A DNA stretch of 64,000 nucleotides from DASPPM01 sp052143835 (GTDB taxonomy: Bacteria > Pseudomonadota > Alphaproteobacteria > JACZXZ01): NCBI GenBank assembly GCA_052143835.1, contig JBKQRV010000145.1:1-64000 (forward strand), given 5' to 3'. The position numbers were made by a program, and so were the translations under genes. Numbering within the stretch: the stretch's first letter is position 1; each line of letters begins with the position of its first letter. Below the pieces are notes generated by a model that worked only from the letters and a program-made list of their open reading frames with translations, was not told where the DNA came from and made no database searches. Below are positions 25,593 through 33,744 of the stretch, piece by piece.

Positions 25593-26744
25593 TCAGAATG
25601 AGCGGGGCAGCCCGAGCCAGCGTTCAGCCAACAAGTTCCGTACCATGTCGTTGGTCAGCGGGGCGAAGATGTAAACCCTGATGTCGCGGAAATAGCGCTG
25701 CATCGGCAGATCCATGTCGACGCCGGCCCCACCCATGACTTCCATGCCGGCATCAGTCGCTGCTAATGCCGCAGTGGAAGCGGCCAGCTTCGCCATGTTG
25801 GAGATGACCTCCGTGGCCTCGTCCGCCGCATCCTTCGCCGCGGCAGCCATGGTGAGCATCCATGCGGCTTCCAGATCGACGCCTATCGTAACCAGACGAT
25901 GCTGCAGCGCCTGGAACTGACCGATGGGGCGGCCAAAAGCGTGACGTTCCCGCGCATAGGCGACCGCGACCTGGTGCGCCCCTCTGCCGATGCCAATGGC
26001 GACCGCAGCGGCATTCATGCGTTCGCCGTTCAGCGTAGCCAGGACGTGGTTGAATCCTTGGTCCAATTGGCCTAGGAGCGCATCTTGCGGTAGATTGACA
26101 TCCGAGAATCCCACTTCGCAGGTGTCGTAGCTGTTGAAAACCAAGGTCCGCAGTTCGCTGGCGATGACGCCTGGCATCTTCGTGGGGACGAGGAACATCG
26201 AGATGCCCCGGCGGTCGTTGCCGGTGCGGGCAAGCACAACGAGCAGGTCGGAGCGGGTGGCGCCGCTGATCCACATCTTGGCGCCATTCAGAACCCAACC
26301 AGTATCCGTTGCCCTCGCTTTGGTCCGCATCGATCCCAGGATATCGGTGCCGCCGCCGACCTCGGTCAGGCAAAAGGATGCGCGGATTTCCCCTCTGCAT
26401 AACGGGGCCAGATACTTTTCACGTTGTTCGGGGGTGCCGTGATCGCGCAACAGCCGCGTTACCATGAACTGCACCACGGTGAACACCGCCATCGAGGTCG
26501 CCATGCGGCCCAGGATTTCGACGGCCAGCACCTGTTCGATCGCACCACCTTCCGACCCGCCCATGGATTGGGAAACGCCCAGGCCGAGGACGCCCAATTC
26601 CGCCAAGGCGCGATGCAACTCGAAATCGAAATCCTTGGCATTGTCCAGCTTCTGAACACGCGCCACTGGAGCCACGCGGACGACGGTTCTTTCCACCGTG
26701 TCGCAGAACAGACTTTGCTCCTCGGTGAGGGTAGTTAGGCTCAT
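25593..26744 (-). CDS. Acyl-CoA dehydrogenase family protein, atypical active site
   Basis: The 383-residue protein has the acyl-CoA dehydrogenase layout: GVLGLGVSQSMGGSEGGAIE (about 55), the FAD region FCLTEVGGGTD (about 130), the WISGATRSDLLVVLART strand, ERHAFGRPIGQFQALQHRL (about 265) and GGAGVDMDLPMQRYFRD (about 340). The usual catalytic EGT glutamate near the end is missing: the sequence is VYIFAPLTNDMVRN. A glutamate in LNGERMNAAAVAIG (about 240) is where isovaleryl-CoA-type enzymes carry the base, so activity is possible. It oxidises an acyl-CoA, passing electrons to ETF. It is alone in its transcript, 432 bases or more from the next gene. Confidence 0.88.
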   Translation of the reverse strand: MSLTTLTEEQSLFCDTVERTVVRVAPVARVQKLDNAKDFDFELHRALAELGVLGLGVSQSMGGSEGGAIEQVLAVEILGRMATSMAVFTVVQFMVTRLLRDHGTPEQREKYLAPLCRGEIRASFCLTEVGGGTDILGSMRTKARATDTGWVLNGAKMWISGATRSDLLVVLARTGNDRRGISMFLVPTKMPGVIASELRTLVFNSYDTCEVGFSDVNLPQDALLGQLDQGFNHVLATLNGERMNAAAVAIGIGRGAHQVAVAYARERHAFGRPIGQFQALQHRLVTIGVDLEAAWMLTMAAAAKDAADEATEVISNMAKLAASTAALAATDAGMEVMGGAGVDMDLPMQRYFRDIRVYIFAPLTNDMVRNLLAERWLGLPRSF

Positions 26745-27188
26745 CCCATTCTCCACTGCTCTCGCATATCAGGGTGCTCACGAGGGGCTGGAACGCAGGC
26801 TGCTCGGGGACCGGTGAATGTCGTTGGCATCCTCCTCACGCTTGCAGCGCTCCGCCCTCGTGCCACGTTCCCATAGGTAACGTCGTGGGGTTGACTGCTG
26901 CTTCTTGAACTTTGAGTAAAGCGTCTCTGTCATGCTGAGCCAAGGCTATAAATGTCGATGTCTTGAACCGAATTCTCGACTTCGGCTACTCGATCTCTGT
27001 CCGCGCCGCAAGAGCAATCGGTGCTGAATGCTCAAGTGCGTCCCCCGGAACGTCCGTGCAACACGCAGCTACTCGGCCGGCCTACGAAACTCCCTGGACC
27101 ATGGCAATTCACTGCGGCTCAGTATTATTAGGCGCTTGATTTTCGGCATCGCTGCTCCCCTCGGACGGAGCAATACAGATGCCGCCTG
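26745..27188. other. Gap of 444 bases, no gene
   Basis: This should include the promoter of the minus-strand acyl-CoA dehydrogenase and the 3' flank of the crotonase gene. No repeat, operator-like palindrome or protein-family fragment was recognised. Confidence 0.5.
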
Positions 27189-27974
27189 TCAGCGCCATTT
27201 CGAGAAATCCGGCGCCCGCTTCTCCAAGAAGGCGCGAGCACCTTCCTGCTGCTCGCCGGTCTCGAAAAAGTCCGGCGCGAATTTGGCCACCATGTCCGAG
27301 ACGTGCGTGCCCATGTATGGATCCATGGTCAGGCGGAACGATGCTTTCACGATGCGCAGCACCGTGGGGCTCAAGCCGAGGAGTTCTTTGCACCAGCGGG
27401 ACACCTCAGCATCCAGCTCGGACTGCGGCACCACCGCGTTTATCAAGCCCCAAGCCAGCGCCTGTTGCGCCGTGTAGCGGCGACACAGCATCCACATCTC
27501 GCGTGCCCGCTTATGACCAATGACCGCCGCCGAATGGCTCACCGCGTAACCGCCGGCCGGGGAGCCGACGCGCGGGCCATTCTGGCCGAAGATGGAATGG
27601 TCCGCCGCGATGGTGAAATCGCAGCAATAGGCGAGGTGATTCCCGCCACCGATGCAATAGCCGCTTACGCGTGCTATGACCGGCTTCGGACAGTCGATGA
27701 TCTGCGCACCGAGATGGAAGTCCAGGCCCTTGAGGCCTCCCTCTGCTTCCCATGCCATGTCGCCACCGGAGCTGAAAGCGCGCTCGCCGGTGCCGGTCAT
27801 CACAATGACGCCGACAGCGCGGTCGTTGGTCGCCCGCCGCACCGCGTCCTCCATCTCGGTGATCGTGTGTCCGGTGAAGGCATTCAGCCGCTTCGGACGA
27901 TTGATGGTGATGGTCGCGACGCCCTCGGCAACTCCGTATAGAATGTCGGTGTAGCTCTTGCTTTGCTCGCTCAT
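27189..27974 (-). CDS. Crotonase-fold enzyme, MenB/BadI-like
   Basis: The 261-residue protein resembles dihydroxynaphthoyl-CoA synthase (MenB) and 2-ketocyclohexanecarboxyl-CoA hydrolase (BadI) more than plain enoyl-CoA hydratases. It has AFSSGGDMAWEAEG (about 65), PKPVIARVSGYCIGGGNHLA (about 97), FGQNGPRVGSPAGGY (about 128) and KRAREMWMLCRRYTAQQAL (about 153). BadI opens an alicyclic ring, which would fit a ring-degrading acyl-CoA route. The aspartate found after VGS in MenB and BadI is Ala here, so the reaction may differ. It lies 94 bases downstream of the GntR gene on the same strand. Confidence 0.83.
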   Translation of the reverse strand: MSEQSKSYTDILYGVAEGVATITINRPKRLNAFTGHTITEMEDAVRRATNDRAVGVIVMTGTGERAFSSGGDMAWEAEGGLKGLDFHLGAQIIDCPKPVIARVSGYCIGGGNHLAYCCDFTIAADHSIFGQNGPRVGSPAGGYAVSHSAAVIGHKRAREMWMLCRRYTAQQALAWGLINAVVPQSELDAEVSRWCKELLGLSPTVLRIVKASFRLTMDPYMGTHVSDMVAKFAPDFFETGEQQEGARAFLEKRAPDFSKWR

Positions 27975-28068
27975 AAGTCGTCCTCACCCAGATACAATTG
28001 CACAGATGACAGCCCAGAATGATGCGCCGCGCGTTCGCGCGACCGACAAGCTATCTCGGCGCCGACAT

Positions 28069-28797
28069 TCATTCCGAGTGGCGCTGCGAGTTTTGTGGCT
28101 GCGACATGAGGGCGAGGATGTCGTCCATTTCCTCTCGCCGCAGCTCGGCATGAAGACGCATCCCCTCCTCCGCCTGAACGCTGTCGCCGAGGACGATAGC
28201 ATCCACCACCTTCGAGTTTTCTTCGTACGAGGTCTTCACCGGCAGATGCATGCGCGCGAGGTATCTGCGATAAGCGCAAAGGCACGTGCGGATGTTGCGG
28301 GCCGTCTCGACCAGGAAGTCGTTGTGAGCACCCTCGTAAATGGCATCGTGCAAGGCCGTCGCCTTTTCGAAATAATCTCGGAGATCTCCTTTCTTGATGC
28401 AAATCGCCGTCTCGTCCCGAAGCGCCTTCAATTTCTCCCGCTCGGCCAGGCTCATGCGTCGAGCAGCGAGACGCGCGGCGAGAATCTTGAGGTCCGCCAT
28501 CACCTCGAGGATCCCGATCAACCTGCCCGGCGTCATCTCGGCGACAAACGCGCCCTGATTACGGCGGATTTTCACGAGCCCGGAGGCCGACAGGCGAACC
28601 AGCGCCTCTCGGATCGGGGTCCGGGAGACGCCAAAGCGCTCCGCGAGCAGCCGTTCGTCCAGTCGTTGCCCAGGGAGGATCTTGCCGGAAACGATGTCAT
28701 CCTCGATTTTCCGCATGATGTCCTGTGTGCCATGCTGGCCCCGATCGGCGATCTCGTTCGAAATTTCGATCCGTTCTGTATCCATAATCTTAACCAT
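28069..28797 (-). CDS. GntR-family regulator, FadR/FCD subfamily (acyl-CoA block)
   Basis: The 242-residue protein has a classic winged HTH (about 25-90: IEDDIVSGKILPGQRLDERL, then FGVSRTPIREALVRLSASGL) and an FCD effector domain (about 100-225, with DYFEKATALHDAIYEGAHND carrying the metal/acid-binding Asp and His). FCD proteins often bind TxGTATACxA-like palindromes. Such sites occur before the binding-protein gene (30485), the thiolase/CaiB divergon (32513), the acyl-CoA dehydrogenase operon (41226) and the SDR (41521). It is therefore the best candidate regulator of this catabolic block. An ATG at 28785 is an alternative start. Confidence 0.9.
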   Translation of the reverse strand: MVKIMDTERIEISNEIADRGQHGTQDIMRKIEDDIVSGKILPGQRLDERLLAERFGVSRTPIREALVRLSASGLVKIRRNQGAFVAEMTPGRLIGILEVMADLKILAARLAARRMSLAEREKLKALRDETAICIKKGDLRDYFEKATALHDAIYEGAHNDFLVETARNIRTCLCAYRRYLARMHLPVKTSYEENSKVVDAIVLGDSVQAEEGMRLHAELRREEMDDILALMSQPQNSQRHSE

Positions 28798-29064
28798 TTA
28801 CCTTACGTTGCTCCTCTCGACGGTCACCGTACCGGCAATTACCGCCCTCCGGCACACAGACCATGGCGTGGACTGAGCCGAGCACAAGCCTTCCTGTTGG
28901 TTTCCTAAGCAGCCACCCGCCGGATAGCCCGTCAACTTGGCCTGCGCGAACGGGCTGCACCGAGACACGGATGATGGCGATGCGGTGCGGGAGAGGCCTC
29001 CTTTGCTGCCGAGACCTCAGCCGTGCCGTACGGCGCATGAGGGTCTGCCGCCGGCAGGACGGCC

Positions 29065-30282
29065 CTACTTCTTCACTAAGGGGCATTTGCTGTCGGCGAG
29101 AGAGCTGAAGGCCTGGTCGCCGGGGATGGTGCGAATGACCTTGTAGTAGTCCCAGGGGCCCTTCGATTCTGCCGGGCTCTTCACCTGCACAAGGTACATG
29201 TCGTGGATGACCCGCCCGTCGTCGCGAATCCTCGCATGGCGCGCGAAGAAATCATCCAGGGGGATCTTTTTCATGCTTGCGATGACCGCATGCGCCTCGT
29301 CAGTTCCCACGGCCTGCATGGCCTTGAGGTAATGGGTGACGGCGGAATAGAGGCCGGCCTGAACTTGGGTCGGCATTCGCCCCTTGAAGCGCTTCCCGAA
29401 CCGCTCCCCGAACGCCCGGGTCGCGTTGTCATAGTCCCAATAGTAGGCGGTGGTGAGATAAAGGCCTTGCGTCGCTTCCAGGCCAGCGCTGTGGATATCC
29501 GTGATGAACATTAGGAGCGCGGCAATGCGCTGATTCTTGGTTATGCCGAACTCCTGAGCTTGCTTCAGCGCATTGATGGCGTCGTGGCCGGTATTGGCGA
29601 GGCCGATGACCTGCGCCTTCGAGGCTTGGGCTTGTAGCAGAAAGGAGGAGAAGTCCGCCGTATTGATCGGCGCACGAACCGATCCCAACACCTCGCCGCC
29701 CGAGGCGATGACGGTCTGCGACGCATCATGCTCGATGGAGTACCCGAACGCATAATCGGCGGTCACGAAGAACCAAGTCTTGCCCCCTTCCGCGACAACC
29801 GCCTGGCTCGTCGAATGCGCCAGGGCATAGGTATCGAAGACCCACATCAATCCATTGGGCGAGCACTTCTCGTTTATCAGCTGCGTGGCTCCCACTCCGC
29901 CCATGAGGAAGACCCGGTTCTTCTCCTTCACAATCTCCTGGACCGCGAGAGCAACGGCCGAATTATTGCCGTCGACGATCGCGTCCACATGTTTGACATC
30001 GATCCACTCGCGCGCGATCTCCGAGGCGATATCAGGCTTGTTTTGGTGATCGGCGAAGAGCACCTCGATGGGCCTGCCTAGGACCTTGCCGCCGAAGTCC
30101 TCCACCGCCATGCGCACGCTTTCCACCCCTCCCATGCCAGAGACATCGGCATAGAGGCTCGATTGGTCATTGAGCACCGCGATGCGTACCACGTTGTCTG
30201 AGGTTTGGGCCCACGCTGGTTCCCAGCCGATGCTCCCCAGCGCGAGAAGCGACAGCAATAAGCACCATGAGATGTTGCGCAA
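29065..30282 (-). CDS. ABC transporter substrate-binding protein (Liv-type, Peripla_BP_6)
   Basis: The 405-residue protein starts at TTG 30282 behind AAGGAG. It has a signal peptide (RNISWCLLLSLLALG, cleavage near AWA-QT) and binding-protein marks: VRIAVLNDQSSLYADVSGMG (about 33), VLFADHQNKPDIASEIAREW (about 72), WFFVTADYAFGYSIEHDAS (about 170). It should collect an acid or amide for an ABC importer, but no permease or ATPase genes accompany it here. It may use the LivHMGF system at 8227-11598 or one outside the window. A TTGTATGCAA palindrome lies about 200 bases upstream. Confidence 0.88.
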   Translation of the reverse strand: MRNISWCLLLSLLALGSIGWEPAWAQTSDNVVRIAVLNDQSSLYADVSGMGGVESVRMAVEDFGGKVLGRPIEVLFADHQNKPDIASEIAREWIDVKHVDAIVDGNNSAVALAVQEIVKEKNRVFLMGGVGATQLINEKCSPNGLMWVFDTYALAHSTSQAVVAEGGKTWFFVTADYAFGYSIEHDASQTVIASGGEVLGSVRAPINTADFSSFLLQAQASKAQVIGLANTGHDAINALKQAQEFGITKNQRIAALLMFITDIHSAGLEATQGLYLTTAYYWDYDNATRAFGERFGKRFKGRMPTQVQAGLYSAVTHYLKAMQAVGTDEAHAVIASMKKIPLDDFFARHARIRDDGRVIHDMYLVQVKSPAESKGPWDYYKVIRTIPGDQAFSSLADSKCPLVKK

Positions 30283-30864
30283 TGTGGTCTCCTTCCTACG
30301 TTTCGCCGCATCGGCTTGGTTGTTGGATGGCTTCGGGGTCTCCGCGTCACGGCACGAGCATTCCTGCCGGCGGCGCCCACCACGAAGATGGCGGATCACC
30401 TCGTCTCGCACGCCATCCTCCGGTCCGCTGGCGAATGGCGATAGGGCAGACCACCCTGAGGAAGTGTTTTACCACATCGGAATATTGTATGCAATGCTAT
30501 AAAATCGGTATTCTCATTAGCGGCATCGGTGTTGTCTTGGGCCGTGACAGACGACCCTGCCGCGGCCATGAGGAGCGCGGCGGCACTGTGGCCCGCCGAG
30601 CTGGCCCGTGCTCGGTATCAGCCACCCCGCTGGATGGGGGAAAACACTTCCTGGTCAACATCATATGAAGGCGCGCGGGGTCGACGATCGAGGCCAAGCC
30701 CAGGTCCGGCTCATCGAGGGAGAAGATGGCCATGGGCACTTCGTGTCAAATTGGGAGGCCGGCACTCCACCACGCCCGGGCATTATGCACCCGCTCCTGC
30801 GTCGGGCCCCATCTCGGCGGTTGGCCGCCGTACGATGCGGCCCGGCGCGGCCATACCGTGAGCA
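30283..30864. other. Gap of 582 bases with a promoter and operator, no gene supported
   Basis: The left part contains the promoter region of the binding-protein gene and the palindrome at 30485-30494. The right part is GC-rich with several overlapping short open frames but no recognisable product. Confidence 0.45.
30485..30494. promoter_or_regulatory. Candidate GntR operator (TTGTATGCAA)
   Basis: This ten-base near-palindrome resembles the TTGTATACCA sites at 32513, 41226 and 41521. On the minus strand it overlaps TACAAT, a plausible -10 box for the binding-protein gene about 200 bases downstream. Confidence 0.45.
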
Positions 30865-31317
30865 TCACCGGCCCTTGCGATACTTGGAGTCCGGAACGGC
30901 TGCGCCGAGAATCGGGCGAAATTTCGGGATCGACATTTCCATAGTGGCGGGCTCGAAAACGACCTCGAGCGGGAGGTCGCACGCCAACTCATCCGGGCGC
31001 GCGCCGACGATGGTGCTCATGAGCATCGGCCCCTCAGCGAGCTCGACGAACGCCACCACATAGGGTGGCTCGAACTCTTTGAAATAGCGTCGATGCATGT
31101 TGATCCAGGACCACAGCCGACCCCTGCCCGAGGCTTGCTGAGCGTCGATGTCGGGCGAGAGGCATTGGGGGCAACGCATCGACGGCGGGAACCAGAAATG
31201 TCCGCACCGCAGGCAATGGGGCAATGCCAGCCGACCGTTTATGCTCGCCTCCCAGAACGCCCGGCTGGCCTGGGAGATCGCGGGAAGCGGCTTATTGTAG
31301 GGTGCGGGGTCTGCCAT
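30865..31317 (-). CDS. DUF35-type OB-fold/Zn-ribbon protein, thiolase partner
   Basis: The 150-residue protein has an N-terminal rubredoxin-like Zn ribbon (CLRCGHFWFPPSMRCPQC, about 35-52) and a C-terminal OB fold (about 60-135, with VVAFVELAEGPMLMSTIVG). DUF35 proteins form complexes with thiolase-like enzymes, supplying CoA-thioester binding in thiolases and retro-aldolases. It lies 15 bases downstream of the thiolase-like gene and must form its partner subunit. Confidence 0.88.
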   Translation of the reverse strand: MADPAPYNKPLPAISQASRAFWEASINGRLALPHCLRCGHFWFPPSMRCPQCLSPDIDAQQASGRGRLWSWINMHRRYFKEFEPPYVVAFVELAEGPMLMSTIVGARPDELACDLPLEVVFEPATMEMSIPKFRPILGAAVPDSKYRKGR

Positions 31318-31332
31318 CCGGGGCCCTTTGGG

Positions 31333-32469
31333 TCATCGATGCAGGAGGACCGAGGAGATAATCGGCGAGACGCAAATATACTGCACGAGCTCGCAATCCC
31401 TCACCTGACGTCGCCCTGCCTCGCCTCGCACCTGGTGCACCGCCTCCGCGAGCAGCGCGAAGCCCTGCATATAGCCTTCAGCCGTGTGGCCGCCGCTCGT
31501 GTTGATCGGCAGATCGCCTTCAAGTTCAATCCGGCCTCCCTGCACCCAGTGGCCGCTTTCGCCCCGCTTGCAGAACCCGAAGCCCTCGAGCGCGAACAAG
31601 ATGGTGGGCGTAAAATTGTCGTAGATCTGGGCGCAGTCGACGTCGCGCGGGCCGATGCCGGCCGCGCGGTACACTTCGCCGGCCACCCCGGCGCACGCGC
31701 TGTAAAAGTAGTCCTTCGAGGTGTAATGGGCGGTGAGATTGCTCGCCGTCGCACTGGCGGTAATGTAGGCTGCTGGCTGCTTGGACTGACGCGCGCGGTG
31801 CCCCGTGGTGACGATGAGACAGACGCCGCCATCGTTGATGAGGCAATAGTCCAAGAGCCGCAGCGGTTCCGCAATAAAGGGCGCAGCGTAATAATCCTTC
31901 CGGCTGATGGGCTTGCGCAGCACCGCCAGATCATTGAGAGCAGCATTGCTGCGGTTGTTGATAGCGAGCGCGGCCAAACCGTCACTCGGCGTCGCGTACT
32001 CGTATTGGTGGCGGCGATACATCATCGCCACATAGGCGCCCGGCGACGTCATGCCATACATCGCGTCGTAGGCGGCGGGCGCCGTGTTGTCGAAATGGCC
32101 GCCATACTTCTCGCCGACCGAGCGCCCGTTGTTACCGTAAAGAATCGCTACGGTCCGGGCTCGACCAAACATCACGGCATCGGCCGCCTGCTGCAGGGCG
32201 ACCCCGGCCATCCGGCCCGTCGCCTCGAGGCTGTGAGAGAGGCGGAGGTGAGGCAAGCCGAGCTCGGTGGCTACCCGTTGGTAGGAAGGCAGCCGGACAC
32301 AGATGATGCCATCGATTTCGGCCTTGTCGATGCCGCAGTCATCGAGTGCAAGCGCGAACGCCTCGCCGGCAAGGTCATAGGCCGAGCGCGGGGCTCCACG
32401 ACTATAAAGGGCGCCGAAATTAGTGGCACCTACGTCGGCAATCGCTGCCTTGTCTCTCTGGCGGCCCAT
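31333..32469 (-). CDS. Thiolase-fold (SCP-x/lipid-transfer type) protein without the nucleophilic Cys
   Basis: The 378-residue protein has the SCP-x thiolase layout: IADVGATNFGALYSRG at the start, AFALALDDCGIDKAEIDGII (about 35), VDCAQIYDNFTPTILFALEG (about 285) and NTSGGHTAEGYMQGFALLAE (about 325). In true thiolases a cysteine sits in the helix after the first half-barrel. Here that stretch reads HSLEATGRMAGVALQQA and has none. Thiolase-like proteins paired with DUF35 that lack this cysteine include Ltp2-type retro-aldolases of steroid side-chain degradation, a plausible model. ATG 32469 is the first start with family sequence. It diverges from the CaiB gene over a 100-base shared promoter. 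Confidence 0.82.
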   Translation of the reverse strand: MGRQRDKAAIADVGATNFGALYSRGAPRSAYDLAGEAFALALDDCGIDKAEIDGIICVRLPSYQRVATELGLPHLRLSHSLEATGRMAGVALQQAADAVMFGRARTVAILYGNNGRSVGEKYGGHFDNTAPAAYDAMYGMTSPGAYVAMMYRRHQYEYATPSDGLAALAINNRSNAALNDLAVLRKPISRKDYYAAPFIAEPLRLLDYCLINDGGVCLIVTTGHRARQSKQPAAYITASATASNLTAHYTSKDYFYSACAGVAGEVYRAAGIGPRDVDCAQIYDNFTPTILFALEGFGFCKRGESGHWVQGGRIELEGDLPINTSGGHTAEGYMQGFALLAEAVHQVRGEAGRRQVRDCELVQYICVSPIISSVLLHR

Positions 32470-32512
32470 TTTAGCGCGTTCTCTGATCAAGGATGACACA
32501 ATTCTTATAAAT

Positions 32513-32522
32513 ATGTATACCA
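32513..32522. promoter_or_regulatory. Candidate GntR operator (ATGTATACCA) in a divergent promoter
   Basis: This near-palindrome sits midway between the thiolase-like gene (start 32469, minus) and the CaiB gene (start 32570, plus). It matches nine of ten bases of the sites at 41226-41235 and 41521-41530. The surrounding 100 bases are markedly AT-rich. Confidence 0.6.
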
Positions 32523-32569
32523 TATTTCTTATTTGGTGTAAATATTGGCGAGAGGCACTTGGAGGAAAA

Positions 32570-33688
32570 ATGGCGGCATTGGATGGCATTCGCGTTCTCG
32601 ATTTCAGCACGCTCGTGCCGGGCCCGCTGGCTGGATTGATGCTCGCTGAAGCGGGCGCCGATGTCATCAAGGTCGAGCGCCCGGGGACCGGTGACGATAT
32701 GCGTGGCTATGAGCCGCGCGTGGGGGGTACCGGTATCGGGTTTTCGCTCCTGAATCGGGGCAAGCGAAGCCTGGCGCTCGACCTGCGCGACCCCGACGTT
32801 ATTCGCTGGTTGTTGAGCTTCGCTGCCGAGGTCGACATCGTGATCGAGCAATTCCGGCCGGGCGTGATGGATCGGCTCGAGCTGGGCTACCAGGCGTTCT
32901 GCGCCGTCAATCCACGCATCATCTACTGCTCGATCACCGGTTATGGCCAGGAGGGGCCCAAGCACCACGTCGCGGGTCACGACCTGAGTTACCTCGCCGA
33001 AGTCGGGCTCCTGGATCTCTCGGCCGGGCCTGACGGGACGCCAAGCCTACCTCCGACGCTCATCGCTGACATCGGCGCAGGCTCATTCCCGGCGGTGGTC
33101 AACATCCTCCTGGCGCTGCGGACCCGCGACCGCACGGGGGAGGGCTGCCGCCTCGACATCTCGATGACTGACAATCTCTTCGTCTTCGCCTTTTGGGCGC
33201 TCGCGGCCGGCCTCGGAACGGGACGGTGGCCGGTCCGTGGGCGAGAGCTCTTGACGGGAGGCTCTCCGCGCTACCGCGTCTACCGCACGGCGGATGGCCG
33301 CTTCGTTGCGGTGGCCGCGCTCGAGGACAAGTTCTGGCACGCTTTCTGCCAGCTTATCGAACTGCCCGTCGAGCTGCACGACGAGGCCCGAGCCCCCGCG
33401 GCGACGATCGCCGGCGTTGCCCAGAAGATCGCGGCGCGTCCCGCCGCGTTCTGGACGGAGGCCTTCCGCGACAAGGATGTGTGCTGCAGCGTGGTGCGGA
33501 CGCTGGACGAAGCCTTGGCCGACCCTCACTTCCGGCAGCGCGGCCTGTTCGATGACCAGATCGTCACGCCGTCGGGAACACTGCCCGCGCTTCCGGTCTC
33601 GATCGCCCCCGCGTTCCGGCGAAAGCTGCCGGCGGCTGCCGCTCCAGTCGCCGGCCAGGACAACGAACTGATCCGCCCGCAGACCTGA
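32570..33688 (+). CDS. CaiB/BaiF family CoA-transferase (copy 1)
   Basis: The 372-residue protein has class III CoA-transferase motifs: IRVLDFSTLVPGPLAGLMLA (about 6), AGADVIKVERPGTGDDMRGY (about 28), LNRGKRSLALDLRDP (about 61), EQFRPGVMDRLELGY (about 95) and HHVAGHDLSYLAEVG (about 140) with the catalytic-type Asp. It moves CoA between acyl-CoA and a free acid, thereby activating the substrate. ATG 32570 is preceded by GGAGG. It is the only plus-strand gene in this part of the block and converges on the acyl-CoA ligase. Confidence 0.9.
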   Translation: MAALDGIRVLDFSTLVPGPLAGLMLAEAGADVIKVERPGTGDDMRGYEPRVGGTGIGFSLLNRGKRSLALDLRDPDVIRWLLSFAAEVDIVIEQFRPGVMDRLELGYQAFCAVNPRIIYCSITGYGQEGPKHHVAGHDLSYLAEVGLLDLSAGPDGTPSLPPTLIADIGAGSFPAVVNILLALRTRDRTGEGCRLDISMTDNLFVFAFWALAAGLGTGRWPVRGRELLTGGSPRYRVYRTADGRFVAVAALEDKFWHAFCQLIELPVELHDEARAPAATIAGVAQKIAARPAAFWTEAFRDKDVCCSVVRTLDEALADPHFRQRGLFDDQIVTPSGTLPALPVSIAPAFRRKLPAAAAPVAGQDNELIRPQT

Positions 33689-33744
33689 ACGATCACGGCA
33701 TGTTTTCCTCGCCGCGCCCCGAGAGATGGCGCCTTGGGGCGGCG

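Noticed and set aside
31093..32496. A 467-codon plus-strand open frame
   Set aside because: It is antisense to the DUF35 and thiolase-like genes, both of which have clear family motifs.
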